A stretch of 64,000 nt of DNA from contig NZMY01000006.1 of assembly GCA_002694745.1 (NCBI GenBank), positions 62,001 through 126,000 on the forward strand, read 5' to 3'. This document shows, piece after piece, positions 54,557-63,924 of this stretch. The DNA is from Croceicoccus sp. Its GTDB lineage: Bacteria; Pseudomonadota; Alphaproteobacteria; Sphingomonadales; Sphingomonadaceae. Each line of letters opens with the position of its first letter. Position 1 is the stretch's first letter. The notes beneath the pieces were generated by a model. That model did no database searches. It was not told where the DNA came from and saw only the letters and a program-made list of their open reading frames with translations. The position numbers and the translations under genes are program-made.

Positions 54557-55208
54557 TGGGCAGGATCGCGCCCAGCACCAGCGCGCCGCCCGGCGGGCTG
54601 TCGCCATTGGTCAGCGCATGCTGCACCCCGCCCTTGCAATCCTGCGCGATCAGCCGGACCAGCATGGCAGGCGCGGTATGTGCGGACAGATCGTCCATCG
54701 CGATCTCTCCCTCAAGCGCGCGGCCAACGTCCTTGTCGAACGCGATGCGCATGCCCTCGGCGCGAACCGCGATCTCGTAGGACCCCTCGCGCTCTTCCAC
54801 GGCGATGGCCAGCGTTCCGCCGCGAGGCAATGCGTCGATCCCGATCAGCGCATAGTTCAGCAGCACCTTGGCCGCCGATTTGGAAAGCCGGTCGGGGCCG
54901 ACCGCCCATTGCACATCGATATCGCGCCCCTCTGCCGCCTGCGCCTTGACCAGTTCCTCGATCTCGGCCGCGGGCAGCATCGCGTCGAACCCGCCCGCCG
55001 CGCCGAAGGCAAGGCGAAAGAAGCGCAGCCGCGTCGCCGTGCGCCGCGCGCCTTGCGCCAGCAGGTCGATGCATTGCTCGCGCATCTTGGGATCGGTTTC
55101 GTCGACCAGCAGCTCGATGCCGTTCGCCATGCCGCCCACCGGCGACAGCAGATCATGGCACAGCCGCGAGGCGATAAGGCTGGCGAGCTGGATGGAATCC
55201 GTATTCAT
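54549..55208 (-). CDS. chpT: Histidine phosphotransferase ChpT
   Basis: The 219-aa protein starts MNTDSIQLASLIASRLCHDL with the phospho-accepting H18-D19 pair, followed by LSPVGGMANGIELL typical of ChpT. The C-terminal half has a degenerate ATPase-like fold. In Caulobacter ChpT carries phosphoryl groups from CckA to CtrA and CpdR, controlling the cell cycle. ATG 55208 is the family start. It overlaps the amidase gene. Confidence 0.93.
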   Translation of the reverse strand: MNTDSIQLASLIASRLCHDLLSPVGGMANGIELLVDETDPKMREQCIDLLAQGARRTATRLRFFRLAFGAAGGFDAMLPAAEIEELVKAQAAEGRDIDVQWAVGPDRLSKSAAKVLLNYALIGIDALPRGGTLAIAVEEREGSYEIAVRAEGMRIAFDKDVGRALEGEIAMDDLSAHTAPAMLVRLIAQDCKGGVQHALTNGDSPPGGALVLGAILPNG

Positions 55209-55310
55209 GATGGGCGTCAGGCGCTTTCGTATTGTGAGCGACCGCCATAACCGCTTGAGGCCGGCCAAGAAAGCGCGATGTCGGCAATTCCACGGGTTTC
55301 GGGCCGCCGT

Positions 55311-55724
55311 TCAGGGTTTGGGCGGGCCAGCGACGATTTGGGGGACAATGCGGGCGAAACCGTCCGCCGCGCTGACGAACCAGCCGATATCTCCGGTTGG
55401 CGCGGCGATCGCCCAGACACGCCCGTCCCCTGCCGCCTGCGCCCGGTCGGTCGCCGAAGGTTCTGCGCGGCCGGTCGGATGCGAATGGAAATAGCCGACG
55501 ATGGCCGGTCCCCCGGCGCGTTCGGCCTTGTGCGCGGCGATCAGGGCCGCGGGATCGATCTCGAAGTGCCGATGCGGGTCGGCGGCGACATTGGCGGTCT
55601 GCTTGAAGCGTTCGACATGCCCGTCGGAGCCCAGCAGCAGCCCGCACGCCTCTTGCGGCATGGCACTGCGCGCGGCCTCGATCATGGCGCTGATGGCGGT
55701 TCTTGTCACGGTGAGCTGCGGCAC
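55311..55724 (-). CDS. JAMM/Mov34-family metalloprotease (M67-like)
   Basis: The 137-aa protein has a complete JAMM motif: E25, then H80-S-H82-P-x6-S90-x2-D93 in YFHSHPTGRAEPSATD. Bacterial stand-alone JAMM proteins cleave sulfur-carrier or ubiquitin-like tails or act in cofactor synthesis. No adjacent ubiquitin-like or E1 gene is seen. Its start is only 14 bases from the divergent rluD start. Confidence 0.88.
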   Translation of the reverse strand: MPQLTVTRTAISAMIEAARSAMPQEACGLLLGSDGHVERFKQTANVAADPHRHFEIDPAALIAAHKAERAGGPAIVGYFHSHPTGRAEPSATDRAQAAGDGRVWAIAAPTGDIGWFVSAADGFARIVPQIVAGPPKP

Positions 55725-55738
55725 CCATCTGTCCTAGC

Positions 55739-56761
55739 ATGGGGGACAGGACAATCGCCATCGCCGACGAGGACATGGAAGACGACAGTCTTTCGGGCGA
55801 CGGGTCAGGCGCGGCTGGCGCAGAGCTGATCGAGGGCACGGTCCCCGCAGGCGAAAGGCTGGACAAGGCGATCAGCCACGCCAGCGGACTGTCGCGCGAG
55901 CGGATAAAGGCGCTGATCGCGGAAGGGGCCGTGAAGCTGGACGGGCGCATCCTCTCATCCGCCTCGGCCAAGGCGCCGGGCGAAGCGCGGTTCATTATCG
56001 CCGTCCCTGCCCCCGCCCCGGCCGAAGCGAGGCCGCAGGACATCCCGCTCGATATCGTGTTTGAGGACGAACACCTGATCGTGATCGACAAGCCGGCGAG
56101 CATGGTGGTGCATCCGGCTGCGGGCAATCCCGACGGAACGCTGGTCAATGCGCTGCTATATCACTGCGCCGGCCAATTATCGGGCATCGGCGGCATGGCG
56201 CGGCCCGGTATCGTGCACCGGATCGACAAGGACACGTCCGGCCTGCTGGTGGCGGCGAAATCGGATGTCGCGCACGAAGGGCTCGCCCGTCAGTTCGCCG
56301 ATCACTCTATCGACCGTGCCTATCGCGCCGTGGTGAAAGGACATCCGATGCCGCCGTCGGGCACGATAGAGGGGCGGATCGGCCGGAGCAGCAAGGACCG
56401 CAAGAAAATGGCCGTGCTGGACGACGGGGAAAGCCGCGGAAAGCACGCCGTGACCCATTTCCGCATGCTGGAACCGCTCCACGGCGCGGCGCTGGTCGAA
56501 TGCACGCTGGAAACCGGGCGAACCCACCAGATCCGCGTTCACATGTCGTCAATCGGTCATGCGCTATTAGGGGACCCTGTCTATGGGCGCCCCGATTCCC
56601 GATTCCGACCGATTCTCAATCGGCTATCCTTCCACCGTCAGGCCCTTCATGCGGCCCTGCTGGGTTTTATCCACCCGGTCAGTAACGAACGGTTACAATT
56701 TTCCAGCGAGATTCCGCGCGATATGGCGGAACTGATCGAAGAACTCGCTCGTTCAAAGTGA
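55739..56761 (+). CDS. rluD: Large-subunit rRNA pseudouridine synthase (RluD type)
   Basis: The 340-aa protein has an S4 domain ([28 protein letters not shown]) and the synthase core with catalytic Asp163 in [12 protein letters not shown], preceded by [16 protein letters not shown] and followed by [27 protein letters not shown]. It isomerises uridines in 23S rRNA helix 69 by family. An Asp/Glu-rich N-terminus of about 28 residues could begin at ATG 55739 or the in-frame ATG 55775. Confidence 0.92.
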   Translation: MGDRTIAIADEDMEDDSLSGDGSGAAGAELIEGTVPAGERLDKAISHASGLSRERIKALIAEGAVKLDGRILSSASAKAPGEARFIIAVPAPAPAEARPQDIPLDIVFEDEHLIVIDKPASMVVHPAAGNPDGTLVNALLYHCAGQLSGIGGMARPGIVHRIDKDTSGLLVAAKSDVAHEGLARQFADHSIDRAYRAVVKGHPMPPSGTIEGRIGRSSKDRKKMAVLDDGESRGKHAVTHFRMLEPLHGAALVECTLETGRTHQIRVHMSSIGHALLGDPVYGRPDSRFRPILNRLSFHRQALHAALLGFIHPVSNERLQFSSEIPRDMAELIEELARSK

Positions 56762-56874
56762 GAATTTAGGCGGGAAAAGCGGGGAAAACGCGCCTATACA
56801 AAATATGTGGCCATGGATTGGGGATGCCCATCAGGGGTCCGCGAATTTGGCCGACGCAAGGAAAGGTACAGGAC

Positions 56875-57777
56875 GTGACGAACACCAAGCCAACCGTTCC
56901 GGCCCTCGGCGGCGAGCAGAGCCTCAACCGCTATCTGTCGGAAATCAAGAAATTCCCGGTGCTTACGGGTGAGCAGGAATATATGCTCGCCAAGCGCTAT
57001 GCCGAACATGAAGACCCAGAGGCTGCGGCCCAGCTGGTCACCAGCCATCTGCGACTCGTGGCCAAGATCGCCATGGGTTATCGCGGCTATGGCCTGCCCG
57101 TTTCCGACCTGATCTCCGAAGGCAATGTCGGATTGATGCAGGGCGTGAAGAAGTTCGAGCCCGATCGCGGCTTCCGCCTCGCCACTTACGCTATGTGGTG
57201 GATCAAGGCCTCGATTCAAGAGTTCATCCTGCGCTCGTGGTCGCTGGTGAAGATGGGCACGACCGCCGCGCAGAAGAAATTGTTCTTCAACCTGCGCCGG
57301 ATGAAGAAGAACCTCGAGGCTTACGAGGATTCGGATCTTCATCCCGAAGACGTGGCCAAGATCGCGACCGACCTCGGCGTGCCCGAGCAGGAAGTGATCA
57401 ACATGAACCGGCGCATGATGATGGGCGGCGACGCGTCGCTCAACGTCTCGATGCGCGCGGACGAGGAAGGTTCGGGCCAGTGGCAGGACTGGCTGACCGA
57501 CGATCGCCCGCTGCAGGACGAAACGGTCGCCGATGCCGAGGAAAAGCAGGTCCGCCACGACATGCTGGTCGAAGCGATGGACGTACTCAACGACCGCGAG
57601 AAGCATATCCTGACCGAACGCCGTCTGACCGACGATCCCCAGACGCTGGAGGAACTCAGCCAGGTCTATGACGTCAGCCGCGAACGCATCCGCCAGATCG
57701 AGGTGCGCGCGTTCGAGAAGATCCAGAAGGCCATGCAGCGCATTCTGGAAGACCGGATGAGCCCTGCCCTCGCCTGA
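56875..57777 (+). CDS. rpoH: RNA polymerase sigma-32 factor
   Basis: The 300-aa sigma factor starts at GTG 56875 after AAGGAAAGG. Region 2 includes RLVAKIAMGYRGYGLPVSDLISEGNVGLMQGVKKFEPDRGFRL; the RpoH-specific box QKKLFFNLRRMKK is at residues 133-145; region 4 has the HTH VYDVSRERIRQIEVRAFEKI. It directs heat-shock transcription. The longer frame upstream includes intergenic sequence. A strong terminator follows. Confidence 0.96.
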   Translation: MTNTKPTVPALGGEQSLNRYLSEIKKFPVLTGEQEYMLAKRYAEHEDPEAAAQLVTSHLRLVAKIAMGYRGYGLPVSDLISEGNVGLMQGVKKFEPDRGFRLATYAMWWIKASIQEFILRSWSLVKMGTTAAQKKLFFNLRRMKKNLEAYEDSDLHPEDVAKIATDLGVPEQEVINMNRRMMMGGDASLNVSMRADEEGSGQWQDWLTDDRPLQDETVADAEEKQVRHDMLVEAMDVLNDREKHILTERRLTDDPQTLEELSQVYDVSRERIRQIEVRAFEKIQKAMQRILEDRMSPALA

Positions 57778-57798
57778 CGGGCGCAGATCGAAATGGAC

Positions 57799-57830
57799 GG
57801 GGCGGCGACCGATTGGTTGCCGCCCTTTTT
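57799..57830 (+). terminator. Rho-independent terminator of rpoH
   Basis: A GGGCGGC/GCCGCCC stem extended by ACC/GGT pairs around GATT is followed by six T, about 20 bases after the rpoH stop. It is a canonical terminator. Confidence 0.92.
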
Positions 57831-57905
57831 TCATGCCCGCTTGCGAAGTGCCACCCCGGGCCCCTAGATCCACCCCATGGCAACACGCAAATCCCGCGCT
57901 CCTCG

Positions 57906-58571
57906 ATGCGTCTGATCGTCTGGGCCTTCAAGGCCGTCATCCTGCTCGTGTTTTTTAGCGTCCTTTGGGTCGCGATCTACGCTGCGGTCCCCGTCCCGGT
58001 CACCGCGACCATGCTTATGGACGAGAACGGCATCACCAAGGACTGGGAGCCGCTGAACAATATCGACCGCAATCTCGTCCGCGCCGTCATCGCGGCAGAG
58101 GATTCGAAGTTCTGCACGCATGACGGCTTCGACCGCGAAGCCATCGCCACCGCCATGGCGCGCAATGCGCAGGGCGGGCGTATCCGGGGCGGCTCCACCA
58201 TCAGCCAGCAGACCGCGAAGAACGCCTTCTTGTGGCAAGGCGGCGGCTATTTCCGCAAGGGACTGGAGGCCTGGTTCACCTTCCTGATCGAAAACATCTG
58301 GGGCAAGCGGCGGATCATGGAGGTCTATCTCAATGTCGCGGAAACCGGCATCGGGACCTATGGCGCAGAGGCAGGTTCGCAGCGCTATTTCCAGCATCCG
58401 GCCAGTTCGATGAGCCGCAGCGAGGCCGCCCGCATGGCGGCCGCCCTGCCGCTTCCCAAGGAGCGCGCGGTGGTGAACCCCTCCGGCTGGCTGCGCCGTC
58501 ATGGCAACACCATCTCGTCGCGCATCAACGTGGTCGCGAACGAGGGGCTGGACAGCTGCGTCTATCAATAG
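57906..58571 (+). CDS. mtgA: Monofunctional biosynthetic peptidoglycan glycosyltransferase
   Basis: The 221-aa GT51 protein has one N-terminal TM helix (WAFKAVILLVFFSVLWVAIYA) and the transglycosylase motifs: VIAAEDSKFCTHDGFD (catalytic Glu), GGSTISQQTAKNAFLW, KRRIMEVYLNVAETG and GAEAGSQRYF. It polymerises lipid II in the periplasm. ATG 57906 gives the family start. Confidence 0.94.
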   Translation: MRLIVWAFKAVILLVFFSVLWVAIYAAVPVPVTATMLMDENGITKDWEPLNNIDRNLVRAVIAAEDSKFCTHDGFDREAIATAMARNAQGGRIRGGSTISQQTAKNAFLWQGGGYFRKGLEAWFTFLIENIWGKRRIMEVYLNVAETGIGTYGAEAGSQRYFQHPASSMSRSEAARMAAALPLPKERAVVNPSGWLRRHGNTISSRINVVANEGLDSCVYQ

Positions 58572-58586
58572 ACAGCCGTGAATACG

Positions 58587-58616
58587 AAAACGGCGGCGCT
58601 CCGAAGAACGCCGCCG
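58587..58616 (-). terminator. Terminator downstream of the second TonB receptor
   Basis: On the minus strand CGGCGGCG pairs with CGCCGCCG (58609-58616 and 58591-58598, 10-base loop), followed by TTTT (58590-58587). It lies between convergent mtgA and the receptor and may serve both. Confidence 0.8.
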
Positions 58617-58648
58617 CCGCCGTGTTCATGCCGTCCGGCTGAGCGGGA

Positions 58649-61114
58649 TCAGAAGCCCCAGATCAGCGAAGCGGTAAAGGCGCGCGGCGCGCCGATATTC
58701 ACGAATTCGCCCGAAGTCGTCAGCCCGGTAGGCGCCGAGCCGATATACACCTCGTCGAAGATGTTGGTGACGTTGAACTGGACATAGCTGTTTTCCAGGT
58801 CTTCCTCGAACTGGCCCAGCGCGATGCGCAGATCCAGGTCGGCGGTGGTGTAACCCGGCAGCCTGATCGTGTTGATGTCGTTCAGATAACGCGACCCGGT
58901 GCGCTTGACCTGCGCGCCCAGTTCGACCGGACCCAGCGTTCCCTGCACGCGGCCACCGATCATGTAATCGGGTGCCCCTGCCTCGCGCTTGCCGGCGGTT
59001 GCGGCAAAGCTGTCCGCGCCGGTCTGCACATCGTCCTTGATCTCGGATTCGAGATACGAACCCCAGACATAGAACAGCAGGTCGTCGATCGGCCGATAGG
59101 CGATGCTGCCGTCGATGCCGTATTTCTCGACCTTGCCGAGGTTGCGCGTGACGCTGCAATCGCAATCGAGGTTATAGGCCGTGGCAAGGCGGTTGTCGTA
59201 ACCGTTGTACCATGCGGTCAGCTGCGCCTGGATCGACCGGTTCTGCCAGCGCAGGCCCAGATCGAACGAGTCCGACGTTTCCGGATCGGGCTCCACATTC
59301 GCGAGGATCGAACCGTACAGCGCATCGGTGCCCGGAACCGACAGGTTCTTGGCATAGCTGGCGAAGAGGTTGAAATCGTCGGTGATGTTGAAGGTCGCGC
59401 CGACGTTGGGGAGGAACTTGCTGTAATCCACCGTCCGCGAGACAGGGCCCGCGTAGTCCGGGTTCTCAGCCAGATAGGCCGCGATGTCGTCCGCACCGTT
59501 GATGCAGTTGACGTTGCCCGACGTGTCGGTCGTGACGCAGTACTGGTTCAGCTCGCGCTTGAAGAACGGCACTCGCGCGCCCACCAGAACATTCAGCGCA
59601 TCGTCGAGGAACTCGCCGCGATATTCGCCCGAAACCTGATGCAGCTGCGCGACCGACTTGCGGTTACGCTTCTGCGGGGCTTCGCCGTTCAGATCCAGAT
59701 AGGGATCGTTGATCGCAAAGACGTCGACAGGCTCGGCATTGGGCAGCAGGCGGCCCGAGGTGCCGGTCTGGCGGTGCTGGGCACGGTCGAACGTATAGGC
59801 CACGCGGAAGCGGTTGAACTCGTTCAGCTCCCACGCGAGGTTGGCGATAACGCCGTACCGGTCGGTCTGCGTCTGGCTGGGCGACAGGATCGTGACATAG
59901 TCCAGCGTGTCGCCATCGCCGTTCAGGTCGGTCGCGCCGAAGAAATAATACTGGGTGCTGCGATCGGGACGCGCGGGGTTGCGCGGATCGGTGGTGAAGA
60001 TGCCGCCGGTGTAGCCGTCGGGCGAAAAGCCTTCGTAACCGACCGACGTGCCGCCGCCATTGGCCTTCACATACTGATAGAACGGATCGACCGTCAGGAC
60101 GAGCGGCTCTGCCAGCGTGAAGCGCGAATTGATGCGGACGTTGCCGGTGTTCGACGGGTTGTAGCGACGCTCGAACGGGGTGCCGCAGCTGTTATAGCTG
60201 TCCTGCTCGCCCGTGACGCCTTCGACCGTGGTACAGGGCGTCCCGTCGGAAAGGTCGTAGAAGCGATCGCTCGGCTCCTGAATCGGGCTAGGCTCACCGG
60301 TATAGCGGAAGGGCGATCCGTTGAAGTTGTTCCGGTTCTCGTTGTAGTGGCCGGACACGGCGACGAAATCGCCATAGTCACCGAACGGCTGGAAGATCTT
60401 GCCGTTGTACTGCTGCTTGTCGACGCCGCCATAGTTCGAGAACGTCGAATCGTTCTGCGTCTTCGAGGCGGTGAAATAGGCCTTCAGACCGCCCGGGGTC
60501 AGCTCGCCCGTCTCGATCTTGGCGAACACGCGGTACATCATGCGATCGCCCGGATTGCCGCGCGAGATGATGTTGCCATAGGTCAGCGCGGTCATGATGC
60601 CGAATTCGTCATCAGGCAGCTTGGTGCGGATGTTGATCGTACCGCCCGCTGCCGATGCGGTCGGGCTATCGACGTCGGTCGAACCCAGGCTGACGGTCGC
60701 GCTCTCGATGATCTCGGGATCGACCATCTGGTTGGTGTAGAGCGCGTAATTGCCCGAATCATTGAGCGGGATACCGTCCAGCGTCTGCGAGATGCGGTCC
60801 GAAGAGAAGCCGCGGATGGTGAAATTGCCGCCAAGCGATCCGAAAGGATCGTTGTTGGTAAAGCTGACGCCCGGTACGAGATTGAGCGTATCGTTGATCG
60901 TCTGGCCCGGGATCTGGCGCAGGATCAGTTCCGAATCGAGCTGGACCTTGGCCTTGGGCGTGTCGGGGATCTCGACACCGCCGACATCGCTCGACAGTGC
61001 GCCGGTGACGATGATGGCGTCTTCGAAATCGATCGAGCCGGTCGACTGGGCATGGGCGGAGACCGGCAGGGCGATTGCGACGATCGCCGTGCTGCGCAGA
61101 AGAAGAGTCTTCAT
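58649..61114 (-). CDS. TonB-dependent outer-membrane receptor
   Basis: The 821-aa receptor has a signal peptide (LLLRSTAIVAIALPVSAHAQ), a plug (DAIIVTGALSSDVGGVEIPDT; TLNLVPGVSFTNNDPFGSLGGNFTIRGF; SATVSLGSTDVDSPTASAAGGTINIRT) and a barrel with C-terminal Phe (FTASLIWGF). The barrel has Cys-containing loops (CTTVEG, DCDCSV, YCVTT, NCINGA). No neighbouring gene or loop composition points to the substrate. It resembles catecholate or carbohydrate type receptors only generally. Confidence 0.88.
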   Translation of the reverse strand: MKTLLLRSTAIVAIALPVSAHAQSTGSIDFEDAIIVTGALSSDVGGVEIPDTPKAKVQLDSELILRQIPGQTINDTLNLVPGVSFTNNDPFGSLGGNFTIRGFSSDRISQTLDGIPLNDSGNYALYTNQMVDPEIIESATVSLGSTDVDSPTASAAGGTINIRTKLPDDEFGIMTALTYGNIISRGNPGDRMMYRVFAKIETGELTPGGLKAYFTASKTQNDSTFSNYGGVDKQQYNGKIFQPFGDYGDFVAVSGHYNENRNNFNGSPFRYTGEPSPIQEPSDRFYDLSDGTPCTTVEGVTGEQDSYNSCGTPFERRYNPSNTGNVRINSRFTLAEPLVLTVDPFYQYVKANGGGTSVGYEGFSPDGYTGGIFTTDPRNPARPDRSTQYYFFGATDLNGDGDTLDYVTILSPSQTQTDRYGVIANLAWELNEFNRFRVAYTFDRAQHRQTGTSGRLLPNAEPVDVFAINDPYLDLNGEAPQKRNRKSVAQLHQVSGEYRGEFLDDALNVLVGARVPFFKRELNQYCVTTDTSGNVNCINGADDIAAYLAENPDYAGPVSRTVDYSKFLPNVGATFNITDDFNLFASYAKNLSVPGTDALYGSILANVEPDPETSDSFDLGLRWQNRSIQAQLTAWYNGYDNRLATAYNLDCDCSVTRNLGKVEKYGIDGSIAYRPIDDLLFYVWGSYLESEIKDDVQTGADSFAATAGKREAGAPDYMIGGRVQGTLGPVELGAQVKRTGSRYLNDINTIRLPGYTTADLDLRIALGQFEEDLENSYVQFNVTNIFDEVYIGSAPTGLTTSGEFVNIGAPRAFTASLIWGF

Positions 61115-61418
61115 GGCTGAATATATTTCCCTGAGTGTTTTTCCGAACGGCAGGGCATACGAATCTCGCCCTTGCTGCGCCGCGGCATAAGCGTGCCTAT
61201 GTGACGAGCGAGTGACAGAACGACGTATATCCCTCCGCGATGACCGGACAATCTGATTAAAAACCGCGATTTTTCAGGGGTCGCTCCGCCAGATGAGGCC
61301 TCTGATCTCGGCACTACTGACAAAGATGAAACCACATTTATGCCGCCCTGCGGCAAATGTGCAACGCTTTACACCTGCGCACTTTCCCTGGCATGTCGGG
61401 TCGCTTAGAACGGTGCGC
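61115..61418. other. Divergent regulatory region between receptor and zinc exporter
   Basis: This gap of 304 bases separates the TonB receptor and the CDF exporter. It holds an AAAAACCGCGATTTTT palindrome-like stretch (about 61259-61274) and a strong two-arm palindrome at 61333-61361. Promoters in both directions are expected, but no clear -35/-10 pair stands out. Confidence 0.5.
61333..61361 (+). promoter_or_regulatory. Palindrome upstream of the CDF exporter gene
   Basis: CACATT and AATGTG flank TGCCGC-CCT-GCGGCA: two stacked perfect 6-bp inverted repeats, separated on the left side by TA. It ends 57 bases before the exporter ATG and could be an operator or an RNA hairpin. Confidence 0.5.
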
Positions 61419-62348
61419 ATGGGATCGTCGCACAATCACGCCCCGGGCCACGGGCATTCACACGACCACGCACCTGCCAGCTTCGACCGAGCCTTCGCCG
61501 TCGGCGTTGCACTCAATACCGTTTTCGTTGCGGTCGAGGCTGCGGCGGGGCTGTGGTACGGATCGATGGCGCTGGTCGCCGATGCGGGCCATAATCTCTC
61601 CGACGTCCTGTCACTGCTGATCGCCTGGGGTGCCAGCGCCGCGGCGCGCAAGCCGCCGTCGGAACGCTTTACCTATGGGCTGAAGTCCAGCTCGATCCTC
61701 GCGGCGCTGGCCAATGCGTCGCTGCTGCTGGTCGCGCTGGGCGCCATCGCGATCGAGACGGTGCGCCGCCTTTTCGACCCCGCACCGGTTGAGCCGGGGG
61801 CCGTCATGATCGTCGCTGGCATAGGCATCGTCATCAATACGGCGACCGCCCTGATGTTCATGCGCGGTCGAAAGGACGACCTCAACATCAGGGGCGCCTA
61901 TCTGCACATGGCCGCTGATGCCGCCGTGTCGGCCGGCGTGGTCGTGGCCGGCATCTTGATCGCGCTGACCGGCTGGCTGTGGATCGATCCCGTCGCCAGC
62001 CTGCTGATCGTCGCCGTCATCGCAGCCGGTACCTGGGGCCTGCTGAAAGACAGCGTGAAGATGAGTCTGCTGGCCGTGCCCGATACGATCCACATGCCAG
62101 AAGTTCGCTCAGCGCTGCTGAAACAGCCGGGCGTAGCGGCGATCCACGACCTGCACGTCTGGCCGATGAGCACCACCGAAACCGCCCTCACAGCCCATCT
62201 GGTCATGCCGCAAGGGCACCCGGGCGATGCGTTCCTGCACGATCTCGCCCACCGGCTGGACCACGATTTCGGCATTCACCATTCGACGTTCCAAGTCGAA
62301 TTGTCGGCTGAGGCTGGCTGCGTCCTCGAAGATTCCGGGCGGGTCTAG
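61419..62348 (+). CDS. CDF-family zinc/divalent-metal exporter (ZitB/CzcD type)
   Basis: The 309-aa protein has a His-rich N-terminus (HNHAPGHGHSHDHAP), six TM helices and the HD-HD site H58/D62 and H163/D167 (DAGHNLSD; LHMAADAAVSAG), which favours Zn and Cd. The C-terminal cytoplasmic domain (VAAIHDLHVWPMSTTETALTAHLV) is typical. It exports metal using the proton gradient. ATG 61419 is preferred over GTG 61413. Confidence 0.92.
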   Translation: MGSSHNHAPGHGHSHDHAPASFDRAFAVGVALNTVFVAVEAAAGLWYGSMALVADAGHNLSDVLSLLIAWGASAAARKPPSERFTYGLKSSSILAALANASLLLVALGAIAIETVRRLFDPAPVEPGAVMIVAGIGIVINTATALMFMRGRKDDLNIRGAYLHMAADAAVSAGVVVAGILIALTGWLWIDPVASLLIVAVIAAGTWGLLKDSVKMSLLAVPDTIHMPEVRSALLKQPGVAAIHDLHVWPMSTTETALTAHLVMPQGHPGDAFLHDLAHRLDHDFGIHHSTFQVELSAEAGCVLEDSGRV

Positions 62349-62386
62349 GCGCGATTCCATCGGCAGTCCGCCCGCTTTTTGGAACG

Positions 62387-62421
62387 TAAAAAGGGGCCGG
62401 AAGCGCTAGCCTCCAGCCCCT
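62387..62421 (-). terminator. Terminator of clpX
   Basis: On the minus strand AGGGGC pairs with GCCCCT (62392-62397 and 62416-62421), with inner GGA/TCC pairs, followed by TTTTT. It lies 52 bases beyond the clpX stop. Confidence 0.85.
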
Positions 62422-62472
62422 CTTCAATGCTTTGTAGAAGTCCGGCCGATCAAGCCGTGCGGACCACCAGGA

Positions 62473-63729
62473 TCAGGCAGCGGCTTCCTTGCCCTTCAGA
62501 ACCTGCACGGGCTCCTTGCGGCCTTCGACCACGTCCTTGTCGACCACGATCTCCGACACGCCTTCCATGGTCGGCAGGTCAAACATCGTATCGAGCAGGA
62601 TCGCTTCCACGATCGAACGGAGGCCACGTGCACCGGTCTTGCGCTGGATCGCCTTGCCGGCAATCGCTTCGAGCGCATCGTCGGTGAAGCTCAGCTGCAC
62701 ATCCTCAAGCTCGAACAGCTTCTGATACTGCTTGACCAGCGCGTTCTTAGGCTCGTTCAGGATCTTGACGAGCGCCTCGACGTCGAGGTCTTCCAGCGTG
62801 GCGATCACCGGCAGACGACCGACGAATTCGGGGATGAGGCCGAACTTCAACAGATCTTCCGGCTCCGCCTTGGACAGCAGTTCGCCGACCTTGCGCTTTT
62901 CCGGATCGGCGACATGCGCGCCAAAACCGATCGAGCGCTTCTGCAAACGGTCGGAGATCAGCTTTTCCAGTCCCGCGAACGCGCCGCCGCAGATGAACAG
63001 GATATTGGTCGTATCGACCTGCAGGAACTCCTGCTGCGGATGCTTGCGGCCGCCCTGCGGCGGAACCGAAGCGGTCGTGCCTTCCATCAGCTTCAGCAAG
63101 GCCTGCTGCACGCCCTCACCCGATACGTCGCGCGTGATCGAAGGGTTTTCGGCCTTGCGCGTGATCTTGTCGATCTCGTCGATATAGACGATCCCGTGCT
63201 GCGCCTTCTCGACATTGTAGTCGGAGGACTGGAGCAGCTTGAGGATGATGTTCTCGACATCTTCGCCCACGTAGCCGGCCTCGGTCAGCGTGGTGGCATC
63301 GGCCATGGTGAACGGCACATCGAACGTGCGCGCCAGCGTCTGGGCCAGCAGCGTCTTGCCCGAACCGGTGGGACCCACCAGCAGGATGTTCGACTTCGCC
63401 AGCTCGACATCGCTCGACTTGCCCGAGTGACGCAGACGCTTGTAATGGTTGTGAACCGCGACCGAGAGCACGCGCTTCGCGCGGTCCTGACCGATCACGT
63501 AATCGTTCAGGGTCTGAAAGATCTCGATCGGCGGGGGAACGCCCGCGTCCTTCTTGCCCGCGATGCCCGCCTTCGTTTCCTCGCGGATGATGTCGTTGCA
63601 AAGCTCGACACACTCGTCGCAGATGAAAACGGTCGGTCCGGCGATCAGCTTGCGCACTTCGTGCTGCGATTTCCCGCAGAAGCTGCAGTACAGGGTGCTC
63701 TTGCTGTCGGATCCGCTCACTTTGGTCAT
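62473..63729 (-). CDS. clpX: ATP-dependent Clp protease ATP-binding subunit ClpX
   Basis: The 418-aa AAA+ unfoldase has the zinc-binding domain with C15, C18, C37 and C40 ([20 protein letters not shown]), Walker A GPTGSGKT, pore loop GYVGEDV, Walker B VYIDEIDK and GAR sensor ([10 protein letters not shown]). It delivers substrates, including SsrA-tagged ones, to ClpP. The tag here ends in LAA as expected. ATG 63729 gives the family start. Confidence 0.97.
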   Translation of the reverse strand: MTKVSGSDSKSTLYCSFCGKSQHEVRKLIAGPTVFICDECVELCNDIIREETKAGIAGKKDAGVPPPIEIFQTLNDYVIGQDRAKRVLSVAVHNHYKRLRHSGKSSDVELAKSNILLVGPTGSGKTLLAQTLARTFDVPFTMADATTLTEAGYVGEDVENIILKLLQSSDYNVEKAQHGIVYIDEIDKITRKAENPSITRDVSGEGVQQALLKLMEGTTASVPPQGGRKHPQQEFLQVDTTNILFICGGAFAGLEKLISDRLQKRSIGFGAHVADPEKRKVGELLSKAEPEDLLKFGLIPEFVGRLPVIATLEDLDVEALVKILNEPKNALVKQYQKLFELEDVQLSFTDDALEAIAGKAIQRKTGARGLRSIVEAILLDTMFDLPTMEGVSEIVVDKDVVEGRKEPVQVLKGKEAAA

Positions 63730-63848
63730 AAAAGTCTCGTAAAACGCCCGCAGAGTCGGGCCAAACTCAAACTTACGCGTTGATTTCAGAGAATCAACCG
63801 CAGGCACATAGCGCACCCGGCCTTAGAGTGCATAAACGAAAGGGCCTG

Positions 63849-63887
63849 TATATCCGATTAAAAGGCCTGTGCGATTAAAAGGATATA
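63849..63887. repeat. Direct and inverted repeats upstream of clpX
   Basis: CGATTAAAAGG occurs at 63855-63865 and again at 63872-63882. The pair is bracketed by TATATCC (63849-63855) and GGATATA (63881-63887), which are perfect inverse complements. It lies 120 bases upstream of the clpX ATG. Confidence 0.75.
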
Positions 63888-63924
63888 TGTAGCGCTTGTC
63901 GATGCTACGCGCGAATTAGGGGGT

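Noticed and set aside
59639-61120. 493-codon plus-strand frame over the second TonB receptor
   Set aside because: Antisense shadow; receptor plug and barrel motifs are clear on the minus strand.
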